DNA from: a virus
Reading direction: 5' to 3' (one strand)
Length of the DNA stretch: 64,000 bases
Virus record (IMG/VR): IMGVR_UViG_3300017917_000733
Location: 1-64,000 of that record
The position numbers and the translations under genes are program-made. The notes under the pieces were generated by a model, which was given only the letters and a program-made list of their open reading frames with translations, made no database searches and was not told the origin of the DNA. Within the stretch, counting starts at the first letter, position 1. Each line of letters starts with the position of its first letter. This document shows positions 1-8,295 of this stretch, piece after piece.

Positions 1-237
1 GCCTACCAACTCGTTAGCGATAACTGTTGGCATTACACGACGGATAACTGGAAGAATAACGCGGTTTAGAGTAGCGATATTACCTGCAGTTGTTGTACCT
101 GCTGAAGATTCCTTCAATAGTGCTTTCTTAGTATTTTCTAAGATAACACCCATAGTTGAACGGCGAGTACCTTTTAAGCCTTCTAGTAGGGCTTCTTTAG
201 TCTCGTCCCAACGGCTTTCTAATAGAACTTGTGACAT
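1..237 (-). CDS. 23: Major capsid protein gp23, N-terminal part (cut by window edge)
   Basis: The first 79 codons of a gene that runs off the left edge. The reading frame starts at the ATG at 237-235 behind a good ribosome binding site (AGGAG) and has no stop. The product begins MSQVLLESRW and continues into a stretch reading LPVIRRVMPTVIANELVG, which matches the conserved N-arm region of T4-family major capsid proteins, where arginine- and proline-rich segments precede the HK97-fold core. gp23 forms the hexamers of the capsid shell and in T4 its N-terminus is removed by the prohead protease. Its position directly downstream of scaffold and protease genes, in T4 order, supports the call. Most of the protein is not visible, so catalytic or structural features beyond the N-terminus cannot be assessed. 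Confidence 0.88.
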   Translation of the reverse strand, partial: MSQVLLESRWDETKEALLEGLKGTRRSTMGVILENTKKALLKESSAGTTTAGNIATLNRVILPVIRRVMPTVIANELVG

Positions 238-252
238 GTTTATTTTCTCCTA

Positions 253-260
253 AATTTATG
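253..260 (-). promoter_or_regulatory. Weak late-promoter-like octamer before gp23
   Basis: On the minus strand this reads CATAAATT, one base away from the NNTAAATA octamer seen elsewhere in the window, 15 bases before the gp23 start. T4 gene 23 has its own strong late promoter, so a promoter is expected here, but the match is imperfect. Confidence 0.3.
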
Positions 261-269
261 TCTAATTTT

Positions 270-1373
270 TTATAGCCCTGCTAAACGCTTGAGTTCGATA
301 ACATTAGATGTGTCCTCGACTTCAACTTGTTGTTTGGCAGCTTGTTTATCTCCAGTAGCTTCTGTTACTTTTGATTCTGAGATTACTGCCTTTGCAGGCT
401 TCTTCTCAAGACCAGTGTTTAACACTGCTGGTAGATACTTATCGAAAGCGGCTTGTAGACGAGGTGTCTGGACGCTTTCTAGTAAGTTACGCATTGTGCT
501 TGCTTTTTCTTCATTTAATGTAGATAGCAATTCGCTCATTGTCTTCTCACGTAGATTAGACTCTTTGATAATGCGAACTTCACGTTCTTTTGATTCCACT
601 AATTTCTTAGCTTCGTTGACTTTTGCAACGGATTCAGCTAGTTGTTGATCCTTTTCTGCAAGTTGTTGCATTAGTTTGCGTGTTTCAGATTTCTCATTTA
701 AGTGAGTAACGCTGAATTCGCTAGCAAAACTTTCGAAAATACGACGACCAAAATTGTTCTCACGAGCAACTTTGATATCTTCTTTCAACTGGCTTAATTC
801 ACCCTTTAACTGGCCTGCTACAGCGGCGCTAACTCTCTTAGCACTTTCGGCAACAAATTTTGCCTTCAATGCTTCAAGTTGTTGACGACCTTCAGCAACC
901 AACTTAACCTTAGCTTCAACAACTGCTTGCTTGTCTTGTGCAAATTCTTTAATTTCACGAGCAAGAGCATGAACAATGAATTGTTCCAATTTTTCTTGGC
1001 TTTCTTTCATTGCCTTACGGTCGCTACGCAATTCTTTGATTTCTTCAGCTAGTTTAGTAACCATGAAATCATTGAACTTTGTTGCATTTTCACGTAATTT
1101 TTGTTGTGCAGCAATACGGTCTTCGTTCATCGCTTGTCTTTCAGATTGGAATTCTTCAATTTCACTCTGTAGACTATCTGTGACCATCTTGTCAAGGGCT
1201 TCTACCATTACAAGTCTGTCATGTTCATAACGTTGTGCGAATTCTTCGTGTAACTCTGCACGGACTTGCTCACGGGCTTCATTCAACTTAGACTCCCATG
1301 CTTCGTTTAAAGCCTGGGCTGTGTCTTCTTTGATTAGACCGCTTTCAAGTAATGGTTTGATAGCATCAAACAT
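270..1373 (-). CDS. 22: Prohead scaffold (core) protein gp22
   Basis: The 367-residue product is almost wholly charged alpha-helix with long coiled-coil segments (roughly residues 25-260), rich in Glu, Lys, Gln and Ala and lacking cysteine, as expected for the T4 gp22 scaffold around which the prohead assembles and which the prohead protease later degrades. A segment near residues 206-225 (ENNFGRRIFESFASEF) is characteristic of gp22 homologues in marine T4-like phages. It is longer than T4 gp22 (269 residues). The gene lies between protease and major capsid genes exactly as in T4, with 12 bases to the protease gene and 32 to gp23. The call rests on composition, motif and order. Confidence 0.88.
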   Translation of the reverse strand: MFDAIKPLLESGLIKEDTAQALNEAWESKLNEAREQVRAELHEEFAQRYEHDRLVMVEALDKMVTDSLQSEIEEFQSERQAMNEDRIAAQQKLRENATKFNDFMVTKLAEEIKELRSDRKAMKESQEKLEQFIVHALAREIKEFAQDKQAVVEAKVKLVAEGRQQLEALKAKFVAESAKRVSAAVAGQLKGELSQLKEDIKVARENNFGRRIFESFASEFSVTHLNEKSETRKLMQQLAEKDQQLAESVAKVNEAKKLVESKEREVRIIKESNLREKTMSELLSTLNEEKASTMRNLLESVQTPRLQAAFDKYLPAVLNTGLEKKPAKAVISESKVTEATGDKQAAKQQVEVEDTSNVIELKRLAGL

Positions 1374-1385
1374 GCTTATTCCCCT

Positions 1386-2021
1386 TTATTTGATTTTGAG
1401 ATCCTTGATGAGGCGCATTACTTCCTCTTTCAAGAACTTCTCTACTTTTTTGTCACCACTTGCTTCCTTAGCAATTTCCATTAGCTTATGACCATGTTTC
1501 ATGTTCATCATACCTTCGTATATAGCTTTTGGATATGCGTTAGGTGCGCTAGGTTGGGCAACAATATCCACAGTGACTATTTCAAAGTCACTGACTTTTC
1601 CGTCATAATCATTCACGTTTCCGCTACCACGACTACTGACGCCGAGTTTGACACCGCTCTCCAACATGGTAGTTACTAACTGACCCATTGGAGTTGGCAA
1701 AATCTTTAACTTACCATAACCATTTGCACCATCCATCCACATAGATGTAATCATATGTGATACACGGTCCAAATTGATTTTTAAGTCATCAGGGTGATCG
1801 ACTTCTCCTAATACGGAGTATCCACCTGTGATTTGTTCGTTTAGAGTATTAACGGCTGATTCGATTTCAGAAACAGGGTAAATACGCTCATTGGCGTTCT
1901 TTACCCCACCCTGAATGAAAATTCCCTTCATGTAAAGAGACTTTTCCTTACCCTCACCTGAACTTTCGACCACCATTCCTGCACGGTCAAAAGTCAGATG
2001 TTCTTTGAGATACAAAGCCAT
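1386..2021 (-). CDS. 21: Prohead maturation protease gp21
   Basis: A 211-residue serine protease of the T4 gp21 type, the same length as T4 gp21 (212). It cleaves scaffold, core proteins and the capsid protein N-termini during head maturation. Visible catalytic elements are His76 in GEVDHPDD, the nucleophile Ser129/130 in KLGVSSRG, and an acidic residue at D152 in TVDIVAQPSAP; all three blocks are hallmarks of the family. The C-terminus is lysine-rich and probably self-processed. It sits between the acidic core protein gene (15 bases upstream) and scaffold gene, matching T4 order. Confidence 0.93.
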   Translation of the reverse strand: MALYLKEHLTFDRAGMVVESSGEGKEKSLYMKGIFIQGGVKNANERIYPVSEIESAVNTLNEQITGGYSVLGEVDHPDDLKINLDRVSHMITSMWMDGANGYGKLKILPTPMGQLVTTMLESGVKLGVSSRGSGNVNDYDGKVSDFEIVTVDIVAQPSAPNAYPKAIYEGMMNMKHGHKLMEIAKEASGDKKVEKFLKEEVMRLIKDLKIK

Positions 2022-2036
2022 TTTCTCTCAGATTCC

Positions 2037-2852
2037 TTAAATGCGCTTCTTAGCTGTCTTTGATTCAGCTACTGGGCTCTTTGTGTTAACACCTGTAGCT
2101 TGAGTCTTAGTTGGAGCAGGAGCTTTTTCTAAGTCTTGACCAGCTTGTGCAGGAGCATTCTTGAATGATCCAGCGCCTTTAACTTGTGTCTCGCCTTTAG
2201 CATAAGCATTGCTTGGAGCTTTAGGACTTGTAGGAACTGCTTCTGCGTCACCAGAGAATTTAACTGGCTTGCTTGCCATTCCTGTTTGACCTGCGTTAGC
2301 TGCTACTGTACTTGTTGTTTGTGCGCCATTGTCACCGTGTGTTACGGAAACTTTCTTCAATGTAATTGCTTCCATGACAGACTCATCCATTTCGTCTTCT
2401 TCGTCATCGGATGCTTCCATCATATCTTCTTCATCATCAGCTTCTTCGCCTTCTTTTTCGTCAGCTTCTTCGCCGCCCATGATTTCTTCAAATTCTGCCA
2501 TTAGTTGGTCTAGCTTGTCTTCTAAATCAACAACACGGTCTTCTAAATCTTCTTCGCCTTCGCCTTCTTCGTCGTCGGCTTCAATGTCAACAACTTCGTC
2601 TTCACCGTCGTCATCATCCATAGCATCAACATCTAAATCTTCTTCTTCTGTCATGCCTTCTTCTTCAGCACCGATTTCGTCTAGTAGATCACCTACTTGA
2701 CCATGCATTCCCTCGTCCATTTCATCAGCCATCATTGACTCATAAATTTCACGGGATTTTTCAACCACGATATCGTGGAATAGTGCTTTAGCTTGTTCTT
2801 CGTTCTCATTGATAATTAGGTCAATGAGTTGTTCAAATTTTTTGTTATCCAT
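2037..2852 (-). CDS. Acidic prohead core protein (gp68/gp67 position)
   Basis: A 271-residue protein whose middle third (about residues 40-165) is dominated by Glu and Asp, followed by a Thr/Ala/Pro/Lys-rich tail ending KTAKKRI. The N-terminus (MDNKKFEQLIDLIINENEEQ) is a short amphipathic helix. By synteny it occupies the slot of the T4 prohead core proteins gp67/gp68, which are packed in the scaffold and cut into internal peptides by gp21; such proteins diverge greatly in sequence but keep an acidic character. No enzyme motif is present. The start has a strong ribosome site (AGGAG) 8-12 bases upstream. Assignment to gp68 rather than gp67 is by order only. Confidence 0.6.
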   Translation of the reverse strand: MDNKKFEQLIDLIINENEEQAKALFHDIVVEKSREIYESMMADEMDEGMHGQVGDLLDEIGAEEEGMTEEEDLDVDAMDDDDGEDEVVDIEADDEEGEGEEDLEDRVVDLEDKLDQLMAEFEEIMGGEEADEKEGEEADDEEDMMEASDDEEDEMDESVMEAITLKKVSVTHGDNGAQTTSTVAANAGQTGMASKPVKFSGDAEAVPTSPKAPSNAYAKGETQVKGAGSFKNAPAQAGQDLEKAPAPTKTQATGVNTKSPVAESKTAKKRI

Positions 2853-2889
2853 TATTTTTTTCTCCTGATAGAAATGGCTTGTGTAGTAT

Positions 2890-2897
2890 TATTTAGT
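2890..2897 (-). promoter_or_regulatory. Candidate late promoter before the acidic core protein gene
   Basis: Minus strand reads ACTAAATA, the form also found at 7427-7434 and 61430-61437. It lies just beyond a terminator hairpin and 37 bases before the start at 2852, so it would restart transcription for the core protein, protease, scaffold and capsid genes. Confidence 0.5.
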
Positions 2898-2910
2898 GGG
2901 TAGCATAAAA

Positions 2911-2936
2911 AAGAGCACAATAAGTGCTCATTTTTT
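2911..2936 (-). terminator. Bidirectional intrinsic terminator
   Basis: Perfect 6-bp stem GAGCAC (2913-2918) / GTGCTC (2924-2929) with a 5-base loop. It is followed by a run of T on either strand: TTTTTT at 2931-2936 on plus, and six T on minus opposite 2907-2912. On the minus strand it would stop transcripts arriving from the portal and 74-codon genes. Confidence 0.7.
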
Positions 2937-2966
2937 ACGTTTTTGACTAGAATATAGAAATTTTTG

Positions 2967-3191
2967 TTACATTGCAGGCTGTTGTTCGCCTTTTGGTGCA
3001 TATTGGTCGTGAATTTTTTTCAAATATTTTTTCTTTTCGTATGTTCTAACATCCAGCATTCTACGTAGTTTACGTATCTGTCTTAGTGTTAATTTAGTTT
3101 TTCTAGACTCACGCCACTTAGGTGCCGAGTTATCAGATTCTAAATCTTGATACCCCGGTATCGCAGCGTCAAACATTTCAAATAGTTTCAT
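2967..3191 (-). CDS. Small basic prohead core protein, gp67-like by position
   Basis: A 74-residue product, close to T4 gp67 in size (80), lying directly after the portal gene as gp67 does in T4. The N-terminus MKLFEMFDAA resembles the conserved first residues of gp67-type proteins of marine T4-like phages. The central segment (about residues 30-66, KTKLTLRQIRKLRRMLDVR) is strongly basic and helical and recurs in annotated marine homologues. No Shine-Dalgarno sequence is evident; the start codon lies 7 bases after a late promoter octamer (3199-3206), so the late message would carry almost no leader. A terminator follows at 2911-2936. Confidence 0.6.
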   Translation of the reverse strand: MKLFEMFDAAIPGYQDLESDNSAPKWRESRKTKLTLRQIRKLRRMLDVRTYEKKKYLKKIHDQYAPKGEQQPAM

Positions 3192-3198
3192 AGTTTAT

Positions 3199-3206
3199 TA
3201 TTTATG
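3199..3206 (-). promoter_or_regulatory. Candidate late promoter before the 74-codon gene
   Basis: Minus strand CATAAATA, overlapping the portal gene stop codon at 3202-3204. Using the usual spacing from a T4 late octamer to the start site, transcription would begin about 2 bases before the ATG at 3191. Confidence 0.45.
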
Positions 3207-4968
3207 CCAATCCACCAGGTGTAGCCGGTGCTCCAGCAGCGCCTGGCTCAGTTCCTACTGGTCCTGCTACTTCGGGTCCTTCTTGCCCTTCAGGCGGTGG
3301 CGTTTCCATAGTATCAGCCATTTCAGCATCAGCTTCCATGTCTCCTACACTAACGCCTACGCTACGTAAGTCACTACCTTGTGGTTCGATTTCATCATCT
3401 TTGTCGTTTTCTTCACGCCATAATGTTTCGTTCTTACTGATTTCTTCTTCAGTCAAGCCCAAGAAACGTTCTAGTGCAAAACGCTTACTGATATATGGAT
3501 ACGCTTCCATAGTACTGAAAACATTAACTCGTGCACCATCAAGCTCACTTTGACGATATGCAGCAAAGTTTTGTGGGGGATTGAACTCTAATGTGAACAA
3601 TCCGCTATCGATGTTAAAACCTCTCCAGCGCAAGAATAATTTGAATTCTTCGTCTAGTTTATGAGAGATATAATTCTGTAGTCGTTCGCAATATTGATTA
3701 AAACGATATTCCTGAATTAATGCTGTTCCAACTCGTCCATCATTAACAACTCTGTCGCTATCATCGGGACCTGTGGGTAAGTATGAACTTGGGATACGCA
3801 AACCACGTGCTAATCTGTTGTTGAAATAACGCAAATCGTCAATTTCACCTAAGTTTTGTCCACCTGGTAATGTTGTAACGTCAGATCCACGACCGTCAGC
3901 AGTGACTGGGAAGAAGTAATCTTCGTTCATCGACAATGGGTTATATGTTGCATCTAATACTGATTGTCCACCTTGACTACTTGGAATACGTCTTTGGTGA
4001 ATTTCGTTCTTAATACGCTCAACAAACGCCATAGCCATATGACTTGGCATATTACCAACGTCAATTTTGAATACTCTGCGCTCAGGTGCTCGTTGTACAC
4101 GATAGATTAAGATAGCATCTTCTAATAATTCTTTTTGTTTGAAAACTTTGAAGATGTTTTCTAGGATACTTTGTCCAAAAGGCCAGAATCTGTCCAAACC
4201 TTCTGTTAAACTTAAATGAACAACGTGTTTAGCATCGACTGCACTTTCACTTTGACCTAATGTAAAACGGCTACCTGTTGTATTATATGGCATAGCAGGA
4301 ACTGTGTATGGAGTGTTAGTTCCACCACCAGAACCACCTAGACCAGTTGCAGGGTTAGCTGCAAAGTCTGTGTTTGTTTTAGTTGCAACTGTTAAGTTTT
4401 GTAAGTTAATGTTAATGTCTTTGATAACATATTGTTCAGGCTTCTTACCTTCACTTTCGTTAACAATAACTTTAATAACTTTAACCATATCGACCCAATA
4501 TAATTTGAAGTTCTCTGGGTCACGAACAAAAACCTGATCTCCGTACTTTACAGTGTTACGGAATATCTTAAAGATACGTGTGTCAAATTCATTTAGCTTG
4601 CACCATTGCTGTAATTGTGTCTTTAACAATTCGACTTCGTGCTGAGTTGGATCTTGTTTAAAGTTTAAGTTGAATGGTGTTTTATTGTGTTCATTCTTTT
4701 GTGTACAGAATTCAGCTAGAATATCTAAACATGCGTTGATTTCAGCATCAACATCCATCATTTCATACTGGTTGTATCGTTCAATACGGTTTGGGTGACC
4801 AGTATAGACTTCAGGAAGTCTGGACATATAATTCTTATAGCCAAACTCAGTGTTGTTCCAGTTATCGGATTGTCCTGGGCCTGCATTCCATGCACCGCTG
4901 TTACTATTTGCACCAGAAATAGGGCTAGATATACCAGCCTTGTTTGTAAATCTTCTTTTGTAAGTCAT
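3202..4968 (-). CDS. 20: Portal vertex protein gp20
   Basis: The 588-residue product is the T4 gp20-type portal, a dodecameric ring at one capsid vertex through which DNA is packaged and to which the neck and tail attach. T4 gp20 has 524 residues. Recognisable features are the N-terminal block with MSRLPEVYTGHPNRIERY and the following DVDAEINACLDILAEF helix (about residues 48-90), a stem/crown region with RVQRAPERRVFKIDVGNMP (about 293-311), and the segment LPTGPDDSDRVVNDGRVGTA. The last 50 residues are a flexible Pro/Gly/Glu-rich tail. Gene order (20-67-68-21-22-23) is that of T4. No clear Shine-Dalgarno precedes the ATG; a late octamer lies 14 bases upstream. Confidence 0.95.
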   Translation of the reverse strand: MTYKRRFTNKAGISSPISGANSNSGAWNAGPGQSDNWNNTEFGYKNYMSRLPEVYTGHPNRIERYNQYEMMDVDAEINACLDILAEFCTQKNEHNKTPFNLNFKQDPTQHEVELLKTQLQQWCKLNEFDTRIFKIFRNTVKYGDQVFVRDPENFKLYWVDMVKVIKVIVNESEGKKPEQYVIKDININLQNLTVATKTNTDFAANPATGLGGSGGGTNTPYTVPAMPYNTTGSRFTLGQSESAVDAKHVVHLSLTEGLDRFWPFGQSILENIFKVFKQKELLEDAILIYRVQRAPERRVFKIDVGNMPSHMAMAFVERIKNEIHQRRIPSSQGGQSVLDATYNPLSMNEDYFFPVTADGRGSDVTTLPGGQNLGEIDDLRYFNNRLARGLRIPSSYLPTGPDDSDRVVNDGRVGTALIQEYRFNQYCERLQNYISHKLDEEFKLFLRWRGFNIDSGLFTLEFNPPQNFAAYRQSELDGARVNVFSTMEAYPYISKRFALERFLGLTEEEISKNETLWREENDKDDEIEPQGSDLRSVGVSVGDMEADAEMADTMETPPPEGQEGPEVAGPVGTEPGAAGAPATPGGLA

Positions 4969-4982
4969 AATATTTTGTTTAG

Positions 4983-4990
4983 TATTTAGC
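4983..4990 (-). promoter_or_regulatory. Candidate late promoter for portal gene
   Basis: Minus strand GCTAAATA, immediately after the tape-measure stop codon and 14 bases before the portal ATG at 4968. It shares the extended form CTAAATAC with the site at 7426-7433. Confidence 0.55.
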
Positions 4991-4991
4991 G

Positions 4992-7400
4992 TTAAACACG
5001 TGAATAAGTTAATATTGATTCTTGAATATCTTTGGTTGAACTCATAATATCAATCATCTGATTAAACTTATCAGTCATAGTTTCTATCATAGATACCATA
5101 ACCTCCGACGATGCATTTGAATTAGATCCTAATGCACTTGACAACTCTGTAGGTAAACTTGTCTTAGACGGTGTTTCATAACCATCTGGTAAGGGGATAA
5201 CCATTTCTGTACCATGTAACATTGCAGGGTAACCCAAGTTTGAGCCACTAAGAATTCCACCGTATCTTGCTTCTACTATTTTACCTTGTTTAAATCCTTC
5301 AACTTTTTCCATTGCAGCAAGCATTGCTTTTCGCTGTGATTGATCCAAATCGGCTACTCTTGTATCAGGGCTTGCACCAGTTGCTGAGAGTACATTTTTT
5401 AGATAAGATAATGTATCATTTTCACCAGACGGAGCATATTTCGAAATTGCATCTGCAATTGATAACCCAGCATAACTCTTACCAAATAATAACGCTGTTC
5501 GGGCCTGATCACCTATTTCTTTAGTAGGAAATATTGCAAAACGACCGTCAGAACCAATAGCTCCTTGGCTTATAGCAAATTTTCCATACTCTATATTACC
5601 CGGGTTATTATTGCGCCATGCTCTAGTTCCTTCTCGTCGTTGCTTAGTCCCGTCGCTAGCTTCAACTACATTAAATCCTGAACCAGTTTCCAATACTTGT
5701 GCTATTGGTTTTTCAGTGCTAGATTTTCCTGTAACAGTAGGTTCACTACCAGCGCCTGGCATATCCGGTGAAAGAGATTTCAGTGCTCTACCTAAAAGTG
5801 TTTTAGATGATGCTGCGCTACGAGCGGCATCATCCTGTCCGCCACCTGAACCACTGCTTTCAGAAAAAAGACCCGGTAACATTCTTTTTAATGCATCAAC
5901 CCAATAATTTAAAACATTTCCAAATACTTCAACTGTTTTAGCGACTGCTCTTAATGCAATAGAAACGGGACCTGATGTGACTCTAACTAATTCGTCAAAT
6001 GCTTGCTTTAATTCTCTTTCAGATTCAAGTTGTGCGTTACGTAAATCTTTTGCTGCATCCCCTTGTGATTTTGCAGTGTCCAAATCTTTTTGCAATTGTT
6101 CCAAATATTTTTGCTGCTCTTCGGCTGTCATCTTTTGGAAACGTTCGTATACTAAAGCCTGTTCACGTGCTTTATTAGATATTCCAAAAATCTTTTGAAA
6201 TTCTTTACTTGCTGGTCCTAATGCATAAGCAGTTTCACCGAATTGCTTTCTGAAATTTTGTACGGCTTCATAGTTTTGCTTTAGCATTTCCATTTGAACT
6301 TTTAATGGATCTTCACCTCTACGTAACATCTCATTGATTTTTTCGTAGTTTTGACCAGTCATTGCAAGAAATGCATTGTTTTCAGTCAAAACCATACCTG
6401 ATTTATTAGTGATTGATTCTAACTTACCTATAGCAGAGGTGGCATCGTTAGTTGCTACAATGTTAGCAGCTATAATTCTAGTGCTCTTTGCTTGATTGTC
6501 TAATCGTTCAGCTTCTGCCTGTAAACTTTTTTTACGGGCCTGATCTTGTTCTTTGTTAGCTTGTCTCAACAACTCAGCACGTTCTAATTCCAAATCATTA
6601 ATAAACGCATTGACGTTTTCATTGGCTTGTGCTAATTCCAACGCTTTCTGCTGTTGTTCAACATCATTACCAGTAAGTGCAGCTAACGTTGTTAGTTGTT
6701 CAATATACGCTAATGTTTCTTTTTGTAGTTGTCTTGGTGATTTTGCCAAAGAACCACCAGTTTCGGCTATCTGTTTAACATAACGACTTTGTATTTCTGT
6801 TACTTCTTCTTGGCTGAAACCCAAATTACGTAATGATTCACGCTGTTCTCTAGATAGTGCTGCAATTTGAGCAAACGCCTTAACACCATTACCTGTTGTA
6901 TTTCCCAATATAGTAAGGCTACTACCTAAACTTCTAGCATTTTTGTACAATGATTCCAATGACTGTGAAGTATACCCTGCTTTTAGTCCCATGTTTAAAA
7001 CATCACTAGTTGATGTTCCCAATGAGGCACCAAACTTACTCAAACCGTCATATGACTTTAAGATTGCATCATTTTGCTTTAATACAGCTTCAGCTAGTTT
7101 AGTGAATGCCAATGTTCCTATTTCTACAGCTTTACCTAAGGCACCAAAAGATCCAGCAAGGGAGCCTACACTTTTCCCTACAGTGTTAACTACCCCTGAG
7201 TATTTGGACATACTATTGTCAGTTGACATAATAGTACTACCAAGTTCGGTAAGACCCTTTTTAACGGCACTAAATGATGTTCTTCTTATATCATCATTTC
7301 CCCTTTGGTCGTCAGCCATTCTTTTAAAGGCTTCGGTCGTAGCGGATAACTGCTCAGTCAGTTGTCGCAACGCTTCTTCGGTGTTTAAATTATCAGCCAT
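4992..7400 (-). CDS. Tail tape-measure protein with C-terminal NPGNI (P5-like muramidase) domain
   Basis: The 802-residue protein has the layout of a tape measure: a helical N-terminal half (to about residue 470) with hydrophobic Gly/Ala/Ser-rich stretches and coiled coils. Near the C-terminus is the segment GGILSGSNLGYPAMLHGTEM followed by VIPLPDG, a signature typical of tape-measure C-termini. Between them (about residues 590-690) is a globular region opening with RNNNPGNIEYG, the motif of the phage structural protein P5-like lytic family, which may help the tail cross the cell wall. In T4 the tape measure is gp29 and lies elsewhere. Here the gene is divergently placed next to gp26/gp51, proteins thought to act as its assembly chaperones. 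Enzyme activity of the NPGNI domain is inference; no catalytic residue can be assigned by eye. Confidence 0.75.
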   Translation of the reverse strand: MADNLNTEEALRQLTEQLSATTEAFKRMADDQRGNDDIRRTSFSAVKKGLTELGSTIMSTDNSMSKYSGVVNTVGKSVGSLAGSFGALGKAVEIGTLAFTKLAEAVLKQNDAILKSYDGLSKFGASLGTSTSDVLNMGLKAGYTSQSLESLYKNARSLGSSLTILGNTTGNGVKAFAQIAALSREQRESLRNLGFSQEEVTEIQSRYVKQIAETGGSLAKSPRQLQKETLAYIEQLTTLAALTGNDVEQQQKALELAQANENVNAFINDLELERAELLRQANKEQDQARKKSLQAEAERLDNQAKSTRIIAANIVATNDATSAIGKLESITNKSGMVLTENNAFLAMTGQNYEKINEMLRRGEDPLKVQMEMLKQNYEAVQNFRKQFGETAYALGPASKEFQKIFGISNKAREQALVYERFQKMTAEEQQKYLEQLQKDLDTAKSQGDAAKDLRNAQLESERELKQAFDELVRVTSGPVSIALRAVAKTVEVFGNVLNYWVDALKRMLPGLFSESSGSGGGQDDAARSAASSKTLLGRALKSLSPDMPGAGSEPTVTGKSSTEKPIAQVLETGSGFNVVEASDGTKQRREGTRAWRNNNPGNIEYGKFAISQGAIGSDGRFAIFPTKEIGDQARTALLFGKSYAGLSIADAISKYAPSGENDTLSYLKNVLSATGASPDTRVADLDQSQRKAMLAAMEKVEGFKQGKIVEARYGGILSGSNLGYPAMLHGTEMVIPLPDGYETPSKTSLPTELSSALGSNSNASSEVMVSMIETMTDKFNQMIDIMSSTKDIQESILTYSRV

Positions 7401-7409
7401 TTTTTACCC

Positions 7410-7417
7410 ACTAAATA
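7410..7417 (+). promoter_or_regulatory. Candidate late promoter for gp26/gp51
   Basis: Reads ACTAAATA on plus; expected start near 7423, giving a leader of about 45 bases with GAGG before the ATG at 7468. It faces the minus-strand octamer at 7427-7434. Confidence 0.5.
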
Positions 7418-7426
7418 TCAGTTAAG

Positions 7427-7434
7427 TATTTAGT
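7427..7434 (-). promoter_or_regulatory. Candidate late promoter for the tape-measure gene
   Basis: Minus strand ACTAAATA, expected start near 7421, about 21 bases before the ATG at 7400. It is 9 bases from the opposing plus-strand octamer, so the two promoters probably cannot be occupied at once. Confidence 0.5.
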
Positions 7435-7467
7435 ATTTCTATTAATACCACTTTTTTTGAGGATCCT

Positions 7468-8295
7468 ATGGTAAATCCAAATAACCCGTTAAAACAATTT
7501 TTCCGTAAACCAGCTGTGTATCTTAGATTACCTTCAGGAGGCAACTATGCACCTGGTGTAATTAACATGCCTGAAAACGGTGAGCTTCCTATATATCCAA
7601 TGACTGCGTTAGACGAAATCACAGTAAGAACACCTGATGCATTGTTCAACGGAGAAGCCGTATCTAGTGTTATTAGAAGTTGTGCCCCTAACGTTCTTGA
7701 TCCTTGGCGCCTTAATAATATAGATTTAGATGCTCTTTTGATATCTATACGTTCAGCTAGTGAAGGCAGTGAATTAGAAATAGACACTGTTTGTCCTAAC
7801 TGCAATGAAGAGGCCAAATATGGATTAAACTTAACTGCATGTTTAAGCCAATTGTCAATTAATGCATATCAAAATGAATTATCTTTAGGTGATTTGGCGA
7901 TTAAATTCAAGTCCTTGACTTATAAAGAAATCAACTACATAAACAATAAACAGTTTGAGATACAGAAATTATATACTCAAATTGAGAACATTCAAGATTT
8001 GGAAGAAAAATCAAAAAGAACCAAAGATATTTTTGTTCTAATCAATGAAGCTACTAACGTTGCGTTAGCAAAATCCATTGAATATATTAAAACCCCAAGT
8101 AGTGTAGTTACTGAACAAGAGTTCATACTTGAATTTCTATTAAATTGCGACAGTAATACATATGAAATTATAAAAGAGGAAAATGTATCTATTAAGAAAA
8201 ATTCAGAGATACAACCTTTAGATATCAAATGTATACATTGCCAACACGAATATAAACAACTGTTCACATTCAACATGTCTGATTTTTTCGGTTAA
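7468..8295 (+). CDS. 26: Baseplate hub assembly protein gp26 (tape-measure chaperone type)
   Basis: The 275-residue product matches the T4 gp26 family of marine phages. The N-terminal part contains RKPAVYLRLPSGGNY and the segment LPIYPMTALDEITVRTPDAL, which are family hallmarks. Two CxxC pairs, C109/C112 (CPNC) and C255/C258 (CIHC), could bind one zinc ion. gp26 acts in hub assembly; with gp51 it is regarded as a chaperone around the tape measure. The frame ends DFFG-stop at 8295, but the last codons contain a slippery heptamer (8283-8289) followed by a stem-loop, so part of the ribosomes probably continue in the -1 frame into gp51. The start has GAGG upstream. The neighbouring divergent gene is the tape measure. 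Confidence 0.85.
   Translation: MVNPNNPLKQFFRKPAVYLRLPSGGNYAPGVINMPENGELPIYPMTALDEITVRTPDALFNGEAVSSVIRSCAPNVLDPWRLNNIDLDALLISIRSASEGSELEIDTVCPNCNEEAKYGLNLTACLSQLSINAYQNELSLGDLAIKFKSLTYKEINYINNKQFEIQKLYTQIENIQDLEEKSKRTKDIFVLINEATNVALAKSIEYIKTPSSVVTEQEFILEFLLNCDSNTYEIIKEENVSIKKNSEIQPLDIKCIHCQHEYKQLFTFNMSDFFG

Noticed and set aside
289-2700. Several 60-120-codon open frames on the plus strand opposite the scaffold, protease and core protein genes
   Set aside because: They are antisense shadows of highly biased coding sequence (Ser/Phe-rich translations, no ribosome sites) and lie within strongly supported minus-strand genes.
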